A stretch of DNA of 12,261 nucleotides from Flavobacterium sp. (GCF_003525665.1 NZ_DQDX01000222.1:1-12261); one strand, 5' to 3'. Numbered from the stretch's first letter, positions 1 through 5,972 are shown. The notes: generated from the letters alone by a model not told the origin. Made by a program: numbers and translations.

Positions 1-92
1 ATTAAATATTTGGTTCGACTCCCGAATTCCCAACAAATTTTCAGAGCAATTGAAAATTTTATATGTGAATTTTAAATCTATAAATTAATTTG

Positions 93-100
93 TATCTTTG
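93..100 (+). promoter_or_regulatory. -7 promoter box of the toxin-antitoxin pair
   Basis: TATCTTTG matches the Bacteroidota -7 consensus TAnnTTTG exactly. It ends only 4 nt before the antitoxin ATG at 105, so the transcript probably has almost no leader. No convincing -33 TTTG lies at the usual distance; the upstream DNA is merely T-rich. Confidence 0.55.
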
Positions 101-104
101 ATTT

Positions 105-293
105 ATGTCTAGCGTAGAAATTAAAAAAGAAATTACTAAAGTTTTGGATCAAGTTCCAGAGAAATTTCTTGTGGATATTTTGAATTTACTCAAAGAGGTT
201 CAATCTAATGAAACTTCAAATAGTATGCTAACTGCTAATTTCAATAAAATACTTTCTGAAGACAACGATTTACTTCACAAATTAGCACAATGA
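105..293 (+). CDS. Antitoxin of a Doc/Fic-type toxin-antitoxin module
   Basis: A 62-residue protein encoded directly upstream of a Doc-like toxin, with which it overlaps by 4 nt (ATGA at 290-293). That arrangement is typical of type II addiction modules. The first 35 residues look like one or two amphipathic helices (IKKEITKVLDQVPEKFL, then VDILNLLKEV), and the C-terminal half is polar and probably disordered until it wraps the toxin. No helix-turn-helix, ribbon-helix-helix or AbrB DNA-binding motif is evident, so any autoregulation would have to use a different fold. The role is inferred mainly from gene order, the coupled overlap and size. It would hold the Doc protein inactive until it is degraded under stress. 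Confidence 0.72.
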   Translation: MSSVEIKKEITKVLDQVPEKFLVDILNLLKEVQSNETSNSMLTANFNKILSEDNDLLHKLAQ

Positions 294-664
294 TTTCAAT
301 TAAAGAAGTCGAAATAATTCATAATATCTTAATTGATAAATTTGGAGGAGCAAAAGGAATCCGAGATATGGGATTATTGGAATCTGCTTTAGCACGAACA
401 TTTGCAACTTTTGATGGCGCCGATTTATATTCAAGTCCAATAGAAAAAGCCGCTGCAATTATGGAAAGTATAGTAATCAATCATCCTTTTATTGATGGAA
501 ATAAAAGAACAGCATATACTTTTATGCGTTTGATTCTATTAGAATTTAAATTAGATATTGCTGCTTCTCAAGAAGAAAAATACAAATTTGTTATTGCCGC
601 AAGTAAAGGAGATTATAAATATGAAGAAATTAAAAGCTGGATAGCATCTAATTTAAAAGAATAA
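290..664 (+). CDS. doc: Doc-family toxin with Fic fold (death-on-curing)
   Basis: A 124-residue protein, the usual length for Doc of phage P1 and chromosomal relatives. The catalytic Fic motif is at residues 65-75 and reads HPFIDGNKRTA, with His65 as catalytic base and Asp69 as the metal-binding acidic position. The second glycine and arginine of AMPylating Fic proteins (GNGR) are replaced by NKRTA, the Doc form. Characterised Doc uses this site to phosphorylate a threonine of elongation factor Tu with ATP and so stops translation; the same activity is inferred here. The segment GIRDMGLLESALAR at 23-36 is also typical of the family. The start overlaps the antitoxin stop, suggesting coupled translation. 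The stop is 1 nt from that of the convergent DUF3109 gene. Confidence 0.88.
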   Translation: MISIKEVEIIHNILIDKFGGAKGIRDMGLLESALARTFATFDGADLYSSPIEKAAAIMESIVINHPFIDGNKRTAYTFMRLILLEFKLDIAASQEEKYKFVIAASKGDYKYEEIKSWIASNLKE

Positions 665-665
665 A

Positions 666-1238
666 TTACTTCCCACTCTTTAAATCTTCGGCTACTTTTT
701 CTAATTCCATGTACCAATCTTCGCCGAACTTTCTAATTAATGCTTCTTTAACGAATTTGTAAACTGGCACTTGAAGTTCTTTTCCTAACGAACAAGCATC
801 GTCACAAATATCCCATTTATCATAATTTACTGCTGCAAATTCGGTGAAATCTTTTACACGAATTGGATATAAGTGACACGAAACTGGTTTCTTCCAAGAA
901 ATTATTCCTTGATTGTAGGCTTGTTCGATTCCACAAAGTGCGGTTTTTCCGTCAAAAATTACGTAAGCGCAATCTTTATTGTCTATTAATGGCGTTTCAA
1001 GATCTTGATCGGTTCCTTTTACCCAAGTACCTAAACGCTCGATGGCTTCGATGCCTTCTTTTCTTAAAAATGGTTTTACTTTAGGATAAATTTCTTCAAG
1101 AATTTTAGTTTCTTCTTCGCTCAAAGGCGCGCCAGCATCGCCATCAACACAACATGCGCCGTGACAAGCCGAAAGATTGCAAACGAAATCTTTTTCTAAT
1201 ATATCTTCTGAAACTATGGTTTTTCCTAATTGAAACAT
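666..1238 (-). CDS. DUF3109 family cysteine-rich protein
   Basis: A 190-residue soluble protein with nine cysteines: Cys20, 25, 29 and 30 in an N-terminal cluster (CNLSACHGACC), then Cys90, Cys102, Cys121 in the box CHLYPIR, Cys145 and Cys149. The pattern and length fit the DUF3109 family of Bacteroidota, which resembles the YkgJ-type proteins thought to bind zinc or an iron-sulfur cluster. The cofactor and reaction are unknown to me; metal binding is inferred from the cysteine spacing. The start at 1238 lies about 20 nt after the transcription start predicted from a -7 box. The gene is divergent from marC and convergent with doc and has no obvious operon partner. Confidence 0.8.
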   Translation of the reverse strand: MFQLGKTIVSEDILEKDFVCNLSACHGACCVDGDAGAPLSEEETKILEEIYPKVKPFLRKEGIEAIERLGTWVKGTDQDLETPLIDNKDCAYVIFDGKTALCGIEQAYNQGIISWKKPVSCHLYPIRVKDFTEFAAVNYDKWDICDDACSLGKELQVPVYKFVKEALIRKFGEDWYMELEKVAEDLKSGK

Positions 1239-1263
1239 TTTTTTTTGACACTAAAATTGAATG

Positions 1264-1271
1264 CAAAGATA
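1264..1271 (-). promoter_or_regulatory. -7 promoter box of the DUF3109 gene
   Basis: Read on the minus strand the sequence is TATCTTTG, an exact TAnnTTTG match ending 25 nt before the DUF3109 start codon. No -33 TTTG stands out. Confidence 0.55.
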
Positions 1272-1354
1272 CAACGGATTTTTATGTTTTTATAGTAACG
1301 TTTAATCATCTGAAAATTAACGTATCCTTTAGAATTATACCTTTTTTTAAACAA

Positions 1355-1362
1355 TACCTTTG
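1355..1362 (+). promoter_or_regulatory. -7 promoter box of the MarC-family gene
   Basis: TACCTTTG matches TAnnTTTG and ends 19 nt before the ATG at 1382. It lies inside the longer open frame that begins at 1154, which is the main reason for rejecting the upstream starts of that frame. Confidence 0.55.
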
Positions 1363-1381
1363 CAAAAAATTTGAAAGCGTT

Positions 1382-1960
1382 ATGTTTGGAATGGATATTA
1401 AAGAAATAGCTACAATTAGTATGGTACTTTTTGCCGTAATTGATATCGTTGGAACTATTCCGATTGTGGTTGATTTGCGACAAAAATTTGGTCATATCGA
1501 ATCGGAAAAAGCATCGGTTACTGCTGGAATTATTATGATAGTTTTTCTTTTTGTAGGAGAAGAATTACTGAAACTTATTGGAATTGACGTAAACTCATTT
1601 GCAGTTGCAGGTTCGTTTGTGTTATTCTTTCTAGCATTAGAAATGATTCTTGGAATTAGAATTTATAAGGAAGAAGAAGCGAGTTCGGCATCAATTGTAC
1701 CGCTTGCGTTTCCTTTAATTGCTGGAGCTGGAACGATGACTACGTTGCTTTCACTTCGATCTCAATTTGCTGCAGCGAATATTATCATTGCCATAATTTT
1801 AAATATAATTTTGGTTTATATTGTTCTAAAATCGTCTTCTAAAATTGAAAAAATGTTAGGTCAAAACGGACTTGGTGTTATTAGAAAAACCTTTGGTGTT
1901 GTACTACTTGCAATTGCTGTTAAATTATTTGCAGCTAATGTTAAAGGATTGTTTGTTTAA
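1382..1960 (+). CDS. MarC family (UPF0056) integral membrane protein
   Basis: A 192-residue protein with about six predicted membrane helices (roughly residues 8-30, 46-66, 72-93, 104-123, 132-150 and 164-187). The segment VPLAFPLIAGAGTM at 106-119 and the matching first-helix segment DIVGTIPIVV at 21-30 are the two signature stretches of the MarC family, which is normally 190-220 residues. MarC proteins sit in the inner membrane. The old multiple antibiotic resistance link is not supported by later work, and the transported substrate is unknown. The frame is open from 1154, but that extension is antisense to the DUF3109 gene and crosses the promoter, so the start is placed at 1382. ATG 1391 is an alternative, giving 189 residues. 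Confidence 0.85.
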   Translation: MFGMDIKEIATISMVLFAVIDIVGTIPIVVDLRQKFGHIESEKASVTAGIIMIVFLFVGEELLKLIGIDVNSFAVAGSFVLFFLALEMILGIRIYKEEEASSASIVPLAFPLIAGAGTMTTLLSLRSQFAAANIIIAIILNIILVYIVLKSSSKIEKMLGQNGLGVIRKTFGVVLLAIAVKLFAANVKGLFV

Positions 1961-1980
1961 ACCAATTTTTACTACTTTTG
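1952..1980 (+). promoter_or_regulatory. Full -33/-7 promoter of the 66-residue membrane protein
   Basis: TTTG at 1952-1955 is followed after 17 nt by TACTTTTG at 1973-1980, a good match to the Bacteroidota promoter TTTG-N17 to 23-TAnnTTTG. The -33 box lies in the last codons of the MarC gene. The start codon is 16 nt downstream. Confidence 0.6.
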
Positions 1981-1996
1981 TTTCAAATTATTTACA

Positions 1997-2197
1997 ATGA
2001 AAATTTTCACTACCATATTAATTTTCCTAGCTATTGGATTAATTATCTTCAACTTCACATTACTGGATTATAATCATCCATTTGAAGGCGAAAGCGTTGT
2101 TGCTTTGGTTGGAATAGCTGCTGCTTTTTGTGCTGTATTTATTCTTTTAATCTTCAAAATGTCTAAAAAAATTGAAGAGAAATTAAAAAATCAATAA
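1997..2197 (+). CDS. Small membrane protein with two transmembrane helices
   Basis: A 66-residue protein that I do not recognise as a named family. Residues 4-23 and about 33-54 are strongly hydrophobic and should form a membrane hairpin. The connecting loop has DYNHPFEGES and the C-terminal tail is lysine-rich (MSKKIEEKLKN), which by the positive-inside rule puts the tail in the cytoplasm. It has its own good promoter overlapping the end of the MarC gene. A repeat hairpin at 2251-2286 separates it from the flavoprotein gene, so the two may not share a transcript. Coding status is supported by the promoter spacing, a start within 20 nt of it, and the coherent membrane topology. Confidence 0.7.
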   Translation: MKIFTTILIFLAIGLIIFNFTLLDYNHPFEGESVVALVGIAAAFCAVFILLIFKMSKKIEEKLKNQ

Positions 2198-2250
2198 CTA
2201 CTATAAATTCCAATTTTTAAATTGCTACGCCAGTTCGCTAACACTCGTGT

Positions 2251-2286
2251 CCAAATTCCAATTTTTTGGTTGTGTTTGGAATTTGG
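2251..2286. repeat. Dispersed inverted repeat, copy A (CCAAATTCCAA arms)
   Basis: CCAAATTCCAA at 2251-2261 and its exact reverse complement TTGGAATTTGG at 2276-2286 form an 11-bp stem with a 14-nt loop. A T-rich tract follows, with a run of seven T at 2294-2300, so it could end the upstream transcript. The 30 bases before it (about 2222-2250) are richer in G and C than the surrounding DNA and include ACACTCGTGT, itself an inverted repeat. Related copies lie at 11415-11454 and 12004-12059. Confidence 0.7.
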
Positions 2287-2313
2287 AGTTTAATTTTTTT
2301 AATTTTAAAAATT

Positions 2314-2922
2314 ATGTTTGACGTTTTAATTATTGGCGGCGGTGTTTCTGGCGTTTCTTGTGCATTGGTTTTAGGTTCGGCTAAGAACAAACTATTTGCT
2401 CAAGATAAAAAAATCGGAATTATTGCACACCAAAAAACCTCATCACTTCAAGATGCTATTTTTAATAACGCTTACGGAATTCCAGCAGGAAAACTAGGTT
2501 CAGAGTTATTGACAGAAAGCGTTGAGCAACTTCACAATTTATATCCTCATGTTGCACAAATTGAACAGGAGAAAGTTTTAAAAATTGAAGGTGCATTTCC
2601 AGATTTTACTGTGGTAACGAATAAAAATTCGTACCAAACTAAGAATATTGTTGTTGGAATTGGATCGTCGAATATGTTTGCTATTGAAGGTTTGATGCAC
2701 TTTGTTGAACCACACAAAAAAGCAATTGCCGAAAAACAACGTATTCAATTGATAAATGATGACCACAAAGTTGCCGACGGAATTTATGTAATTGGAACAC
2801 TTGCTGGACACAGAAGCCAACTTGCTATTGCTGCCGGAAGTGGCGCTGCGGTTGCAACGGATATCTTGACGCTATGGAATAATGGAATTTCTAGTCAAGC
2901 ACATGACTCGATTAAGAAATGA
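2314..2922 (+). CDS. Short FAD-dependent, thioredoxin-reductase-like oxidoreductase
   Basis: A 202-residue protein that begins with a Rossmann dinucleotide-binding motif, VLIIGGGVSGVSCAL at 4-18 (GxGxxG at 8-13). It ends with a segment like the last FAD-binding motif of thioredoxin reductases, ADGIYVIGTLAGHRSQLAIA at 154-173. The NADPH-binding insert and the redox CxxC of true thioredoxin reductase are missing: the protein is about 100 residues shorter and has a single cysteine, Cys16. It therefore probably binds FAD but cannot be an ordinary thioredoxin reductase; the substrate is unknown. The frame opens earlier at GTG 2266, but those extra codons come from the repeat hairpin, so ATG 2314 is chosen. 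The stop is 7 nt from the convergent 38-residue gene. Confidence 0.75.
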   Translation: MFDVLIIGGGVSGVSCALVLGSAKNKLFAQDKKIGIIAHQKTSSLQDAIFNNAYGIPAGKLGSELLTESVEQLHNLYPHVAQIEQEKVLKIEGAFPDFTVVTNKNSYQTKNIVVGIGSSNMFAIEGLMHFVEPHKKAIAEKQRIQLINDDHKVADGIYVIGTLAGHRSQLAIAAGSGAAVATDILTLWNNGISSQAHDSIKK

Positions 2923-2929
2923 TTTTAAA

Positions 2930-3046
2930 TTACCTATACTTCTTTATTAGTTTTACTATTAAATAAATTATGGCAATAATTGCTACAATGTTTATCAATT
3001 GCCATAGAAATAAGGGAAAGCTAAAATCTTTAAAAATTGTATCCAT
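2930..3046 (-). CDS. 38-residue single-pass membrane protein after the S41 protease
   Basis: A very short ORF starting 5 nt after the protease stop on the same strand. The product starts MDTIFKDFSFPLFLWQ, continues with a hydrophobic stretch at about residues 12-33 (LINIVAIIAIIYLIV at 17-31), and ends with the basic tail KLIKKYR. One transmembrane helix with a cytoplasmic positive tail is the natural reading. The tight spacing, operon position and sharp split between helix and tail argue that it is a real gene, although nothing identifies its function. A perfect inverted repeat (ATGGCAAT at 2970-2977, ATTGCCAT at 2998-3005) lies inside it. It could be a partner or modulator of the protease, but that is only gene-order inference. 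Confidence 0.6.
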   Translation of the reverse strand: MDTIFKDFSFPLFLWQLINIVAIIAIIYLIVKLIKKYR

Positions 3047-3051
3047 AAATT

Positions 3052-4626
3052 TTATTGTTTTTCTAGTACTTTTTTAACCATTTTATCCTCTTTCAACACA
3101 ATTTGGTAGTATTCGTCTTCACCAAATAATTGTCTAGAGAATTCTGCTGTTATATAGCGACCTACAAGCGCTTTATTTTTGGTCAAACTCATTTCTAAAC
3201 CTGATTTTGCCAGAAACTTTTCGAATGAATTTACATACGAATCGCTGTCTATTTTAGTTAAGAAATGCAAGAAACTCATTCCTTTAAACTGATCTCTATT
3301 TTTGTCTAACTGTTCGAAAACAAACTGACCAACAATACCTGTTTGTAAAATATATTCTAAACTTTCTTCTCCATGCGCTACTTCTAGAGGAACGAAAATA
3401 TCTGGTGTAATTCCGCCGCCGCCATAAACTGTGCGTCCTTTTTTGGTTTTGAATTTTAACGAATCGGCAATTTTTATTTTGTCTTTTTCATATAATTCTC
3501 CGCTTGTAAATCGGTCTTCCGATTCTTTGTAATAATCTTCGGCATCGCCTTTTACGTATGGTTTTTGAATGGATCTTCCGCTTGGTGTGTAATATCTTGC
3601 GATGGTTAAACGCACTGCAGAACCGTCGTCAAAATTCATTTCGCGTTGTACTAAACCTTTTCCAAAAGAACGTCGTCCAAAAACTAAACCTCTGTCGTTA
3701 TCTTGAATTGCTCCGGCTAAAATCTCACTTGCTGAAGCCGAATTTTCATCAATTAAAATAGCTACTTTTCCAGTTTCGAAATCGCCTTTATTGGTGGCAA
3801 ATGTTTTTTCTATACTTCCTTTTTTGTTTTTTGTAAAAACTATAAGTTCTTTATCCTTTAGCAATTCATCGGCAACCTCAACAGCCATTTCCATAAATCC
3901 GCCACCATTTTCTCTTAAATCAATAATCAATGAATTTACACCTTCTATTTTAAGGTTGGATAAAGCTTTACGGAATTCATAACCTGTAGTTTCGGCAAAA
4001 CGATTGATTTTAATGTAACCCGTATTTTTATTTAGCATAATTGCTACATCAACACTTTTTATGGGAATAACATCGCGTTTTACTTTTATTTTAAACTTTC
4101 TTTTTTCTGATTTTCGGTAGATTGTAAGTGTAACTTCTGAATCTTTCTCGCCTTTTAATTTGCTGTACAGCACTTCATTTTTAATTTGTTTACCAAATAA
4201 TTTGAAATTATCGGCATACAGAATTCGGTCGCCTTCCAGAATTCCAGCTTTTTCAGCCGGACCATTTGCGATTGGTTTTATTACTGCAATGGTATCGTTA
4301 TAGTTATAGAAATTTACTCCAATGCCTACGAAGTCACCTTTCATGCTTTCGGCAACGGCAACTTGCTCTGAAGATGGAACGTAAACCGAATGCGGATCTA
4401 AATTGGCAAGAATATTATTAACCGTTAAGTCAACAATTGAATCGGTTTTTACATCATCAACATATTCACTATCAATGAAATTAATGAGTTTATTGAGTTT
4501 TGATTTATAGTCGTTTTTAGATAAAGAAGCGGTTGCTGTTGGAAAATTTAGTAGTCCGCCAATGACAATTCCTATCGCAACACACGAGAAAAAAAGTAAC
4601 GGAATATATGCTTTATCTATTTTCAT
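3052..4626 (-). CDS. C-terminal processing protease, peptidase family S41 (CtpA/Prc type)
   Basis: A 524-residue periplasmic serine protease. Residues 7-28 form an uncleaved signal anchor or signal peptide. A helical segment with the family motif LDPHSVYVP at 76-84 follows, then a PDZ domain at about 95-185 (GDFVGIGVNF, GPAEKAGILEGDRI) that recruits C-terminal tails. The catalytic core is at about 195-400. The nucleophile is Ser298 in NSASASEILAGA and the general base is Lys323 in SFGKGLVQ; the 25-residue spacing equals that of the Ser372/Lys397 dyad of plant D1 protease. RENGGG at 238-243 is the usual glycine-rich strand. The 120-residue C-terminal extension is common in Bacteroidota members. 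It has its own -7 box and is followed after 5 nt by a 38-residue gene. Confidence 0.93.
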   Translation of the reverse strand: MKIDKAYIPLLFFSCVAIGIVIGGLLNFPTATASLSKNDYKSKLNKLINFIDSEYVDDVKTDSIVDLTVNNILANLDPHSVYVPSSEQVAVAESMKGDFVGIGVNFYNYNDTIAVIKPIANGPAEKAGILEGDRILYADNFKLFGKQIKNEVLYSKLKGEKDSEVTLTIYRKSEKRKFKIKVKRDVIPIKSVDVAIMLNKNTGYIKINRFAETTGYEFRKALSNLKIEGVNSLIIDLRENGGGFMEMAVEVADELLKDKELIVFTKNKKGSIEKTFATNKGDFETGKVAILIDENSASASEILAGAIQDNDRGLVFGRRSFGKGLVQREMNFDDGSAVRLTIARYYTPSGRSIQKPYVKGDAEDYYKESEDRFTSGELYEKDKIKIADSLKFKTKKGRTVYGGGGITPDIFVPLEVAHGEESLEYILQTGIVGQFVFEQLDKNRDQFKGMSFLHFLTKIDSDSYVNSFEKFLAKSGLEMSLTKNKALVGRYITAEFSRQLFGEDEYYQIVLKEDKMVKKVLEKQ

Positions 4627-4647
4627 TTATTGTTGTACATAACTACT

Positions 4648-4655
4648 CAAAAGTA
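4648..4655 (-). promoter_or_regulatory. -7 promoter box of the S41 protease gene
   Basis: TACTTTTG on the minus strand matches TAnnTTTG and ends 21 nt before the protease ATG. A TTTG lies 15 nt upstream inside the palindrome at 4658-4680, slightly closer than the usual 17-23 nt. Confidence 0.55.
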
Positions 4656-4657
4656 CG

Positions 4658-4680
4658 AACGTTTTTAATGCAAAAACGTT
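4658..4680. promoter_or_regulatory. 9-bp palindrome overlapping the protease promoter
   Basis: AACGTTTTT at 4658-4666 and AAAAACGTT at 4672-4680 are perfect reverse complements around a 5-nt centre, AATGC. The element begins 2 nt upstream of the -7 box of the protease gene and covers its -33 region, a normal place for an operator. It also lies 31 nt after the dCMP deaminase stop and ends in a T run on both strands, so it might act instead as a weak terminator. Confidence 0.45.
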
Positions 4681-4710
4681 AAACATATCCTATTATTTTT
4701 ATAAAGGATT

Positions 4711-5139
4711 TTATTCTAAATCTTCAATTTTGTCGACTTCGATTCCGGCCTTTATTAAAAAATCAATGCCCGACATATCTTTGTATCCTTCTTTGTAAAC
4801 TACTCTTTTGATTCCCGATTGATGAATTAACTTACTGCATTCTTTACATGGCGAAAGCGTGATATAAAGTGTTGCATTCTCACACGATTGTGTAGAACGT
4901 GCTACTTTAAGTATGGCGTTTGCCTCGGCATGAAGCACATACCATTGCGTTAAACCTTCATCATCTTCGCAACAGTTTTCAAATCCAGATGGCGTACCAT
5001 TGTAACCATCGGATATTATCATTCTGTCTCTTACAATTATTGCGCCAACTTGTTTTCGTTTGCAATAGGAAAGTTTACTCCATTCGGATGCGATTCTTAA
5101 ATAGGCTTTGTCGTATTTATTTTGTTTTTTTTCTTTCAT
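4711..5139 (-). CDS. dCMP deaminase (zinc cytidine/deoxycytidylate deaminase family)
   Basis: A 142-residue cytosolic enzyme converting dCMP to dUMP, the precursor used by thymidylate synthase. The zinc site is complete: His70 and catalytic Glu72 in HAEANAI, with Cys98 and Cys101 in SPCKEC. GYNGTPSGF at 45-53 is the dCMP-binding loop that separates this family from tRNA adenosine and cytosine deaminases. Length is close to that of phage and bacterial dCMP deaminases lacking the long allosteric insert. The start is 10 nt from the octamer repeat and sits in a T-rich leader. It lies between the HupE-like gene and the S41 protease on the same strand, with gaps of 176 and 84 nt, so co-transcription is possible but not compelling. 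Confidence 0.9.
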   Translation of the reverse strand: MKEKKQNKYDKAYLRIASEWSKLSYCKRKQVGAIIVRDRMIISDGYNGTPSGFENCCEDDEGLTQWYVLHAEANAILKVARSTQSCENATLYITLSPCKECSKLIHQSGIKRVVYKEGYKDMSGIDFLIKAGIEVDKIEDLE

Positions 5140-5148
5140 GTTTTTTTG

Positions 5149-5172
5149 CCACTAAGGCGCGAAGGCACAAAG
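5149..5172. repeat. Three imperfect 8-nt tandem units upstream of the dCMP deaminase gene
   Basis: The units are CCACTAAG (5149-5156), GCGCGAAG (5157-5164) and GCACAAAG (5165-5172), sharing the ending AAG. Read towards the deaminase gene they become CTTTGTGC, CTTCGCGC and CTTAGTGG. With the preceding TA the first forms TACTTTG, one base short of a TAnnTTTG promoter box, so the repeat may carry the promoter. From memory, similar octamer runs occur in many Flavobacteriaceae intergenic regions. Confidence 0.6.
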
Positions 5173-5217
5173 TATTTTCTTAAAAATTTTGAACTCTCTT
5201 CAAATGGATATTAATCT

Positions 5218-5260
5218 AGCCCTGATTGCAGCATCTACCTTGTAGTGCGGAAAGCAGGAA
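5218..5260. ncRNA. Candidate structured RNA element between hupE-like and dCMP deaminase genes
   Basis: CCTG at 5221-5224 can pair with CAGG at 5255-5258. Inside it, GCA-T-CTAC at 5231-5238 can pair with GTAG-TGC at 5242-5248, giving seven pairs with one bulged T and a CTT loop. The two helices are joined by a purine-rich internal loop (ATTGCA opposite GGAAAG). The layout, AGCCCTGAT then a stem then GCGGAAAGCAGGA, resembles a recurrent intergenic element I remember from flavobacterial genomes, possibly the Flavo-1 motif. I cannot confirm that by eye. The orientation is read from the sequence pattern and is uncertain. Confidence 0.35.
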
Positions 5261-5315
5261 CATGGATTACAAAGATAACTACTGATTCGCTCCTTAAGAA
5301 AAGAATTGATAAAAA

Positions 5316-5909
5316 TTATCTTTTCCAGATTGGACTATCGATTATTAACGGAATTACCACGCCAATTACGAATGCCGACATGACTAATGTAAAATCGCGT
5401 TTGTTGAACCTAAAGAGCGTTTGCACGATGAACGACAGCACTAAAACGGCAAGTACAACGATGATTTGCGCGGCTTCAATACCAAGTGCAAATTCTAATA
5501 ACGGAACGAGTTTATCGGTTGGTTTTCCTGGTAAAATTTCTTTAAAATAATTGGAAAAACCTAATCCGTGGATGATTCCGAAGAATAAAGTTACAGCTCC
5601 AACAAACGTGATACTTTCTTGTTTGGATGATTTTCCGGCTGTGAACAGATTAAAAAACGCTGTTATGAGAATTGTTATTGGAATAAGAAATTCGACAATA
5701 TTGGCTTGAACGGTTACGATATTAAATACCGAAAGCATCAATGCTAATGTATGACCAATTGTGAAAATGGTAACTAAAATAAGAACTCTGCTCCAGTCTT
5801 TAAAGGCGTAAGGAACGGTTAATGCGATTAAAAATAATACATGGTCATAACCGTTAATATCTAAAACATGGTTGAGACCAATTTTGAAATAAATCCAAAA
5901 TTCTGACAT
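5316..5909 (-). CDS. HupE/UreJ family membrane protein
   Basis: A 197-residue protein with about six membrane helices, of the HupE/UreJ_2 type. The family signature GYDHVLFLIAL is at 20-30, followed by FTIGHTLAL at 49-57 and GIIHGLGFS at 111-119. The histidines His14, His23, His53 and His114 sit in or beside helices and could bind metal. Characterised HupE/UreJ proteins are thought to bring in nickel for hydrogenase or urease, but no such enzyme genes are here, so the substrate may be another metal or unknown. The start at 5909 gives the family's usual N terminus. Upstream on the minus strand TACTTTAA is only a partial -7 match. The palindrome at 5957-5972 lies 48 nt before the start. Confidence 0.82.
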   Translation of the reverse strand: MSEFWIYFKIGLNHVLDINGYDHVLFLIALTVPYAFKDWSRVLILVTIFTIGHTLALMLSVFNIVTVQANIVEFLIPITILITAFFNLFTAGKSSKQESITFVGAVTLFFGIIHGLGFSNYFKEILPGKPTDKLVPLLEFALGIEAAQIIVVLAVLVLSFIVQTLFRFNKRDFTLVMSAFVIGVVIPLIIDSPIWKR

Positions 5910-5956
5910 AGTTTTTTGTTTTTAAAGTAGAACTGACGAACTAAAAATTGTTTGGG

Positions 5957-5972
5957 ATTGTAAACTTACAAT
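5957..5972. promoter_or_regulatory. 16-nt perfect palindrome in the hupE/terB divergent region
   Basis: ATTGTAA at 5957-5963 and TTACAAT at 5966-5972 are exact reverse complements with AC between them. The short spacer and position between two divergent genes suit a dimeric repressor or activator site. It is 48 nt from the HupE-type start and 73 nt from the TerB -7 box, so control of the former is more likely. Confidence 0.4.

Noticed and set aside
1154..1381. N-terminal extension of the MarC-family frame by 76 codons
   Set aside because: It is antisense to the DUF3109 gene, crosses the -7 box at 1355-1362, and 192 residues from 1382 is already the full family length.
1226..1495. Open frame of 89 codons on the minus strand opposite the MarC gene
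   Set aside because: The product is rich in Asn, Lys and Tyr with no domain, and it is the shadow of the marC-type gene and its promoter region.
1382..1960. Naming the MarC-family gene as an antibiotic resistance gene
   Set aside because: Later work does not support the resistance role of MarC, and the sequence shows only family membership.
2970..3005. Perfect 8-nt inverted repeat ATGGCAAT / ATTGCCAT with a 20-nt loop
   Set aside because: It lies wholly inside the 38-residue gene and has no T run, so I treat it as a by-product of coding for a membrane helix.
5245..5550. Open frame of 101 codons on the plus strand
   Set aside because: It mostly runs antisense to the HupE-like gene, its product has no recognisable features, and it starts inside the candidate RNA element.
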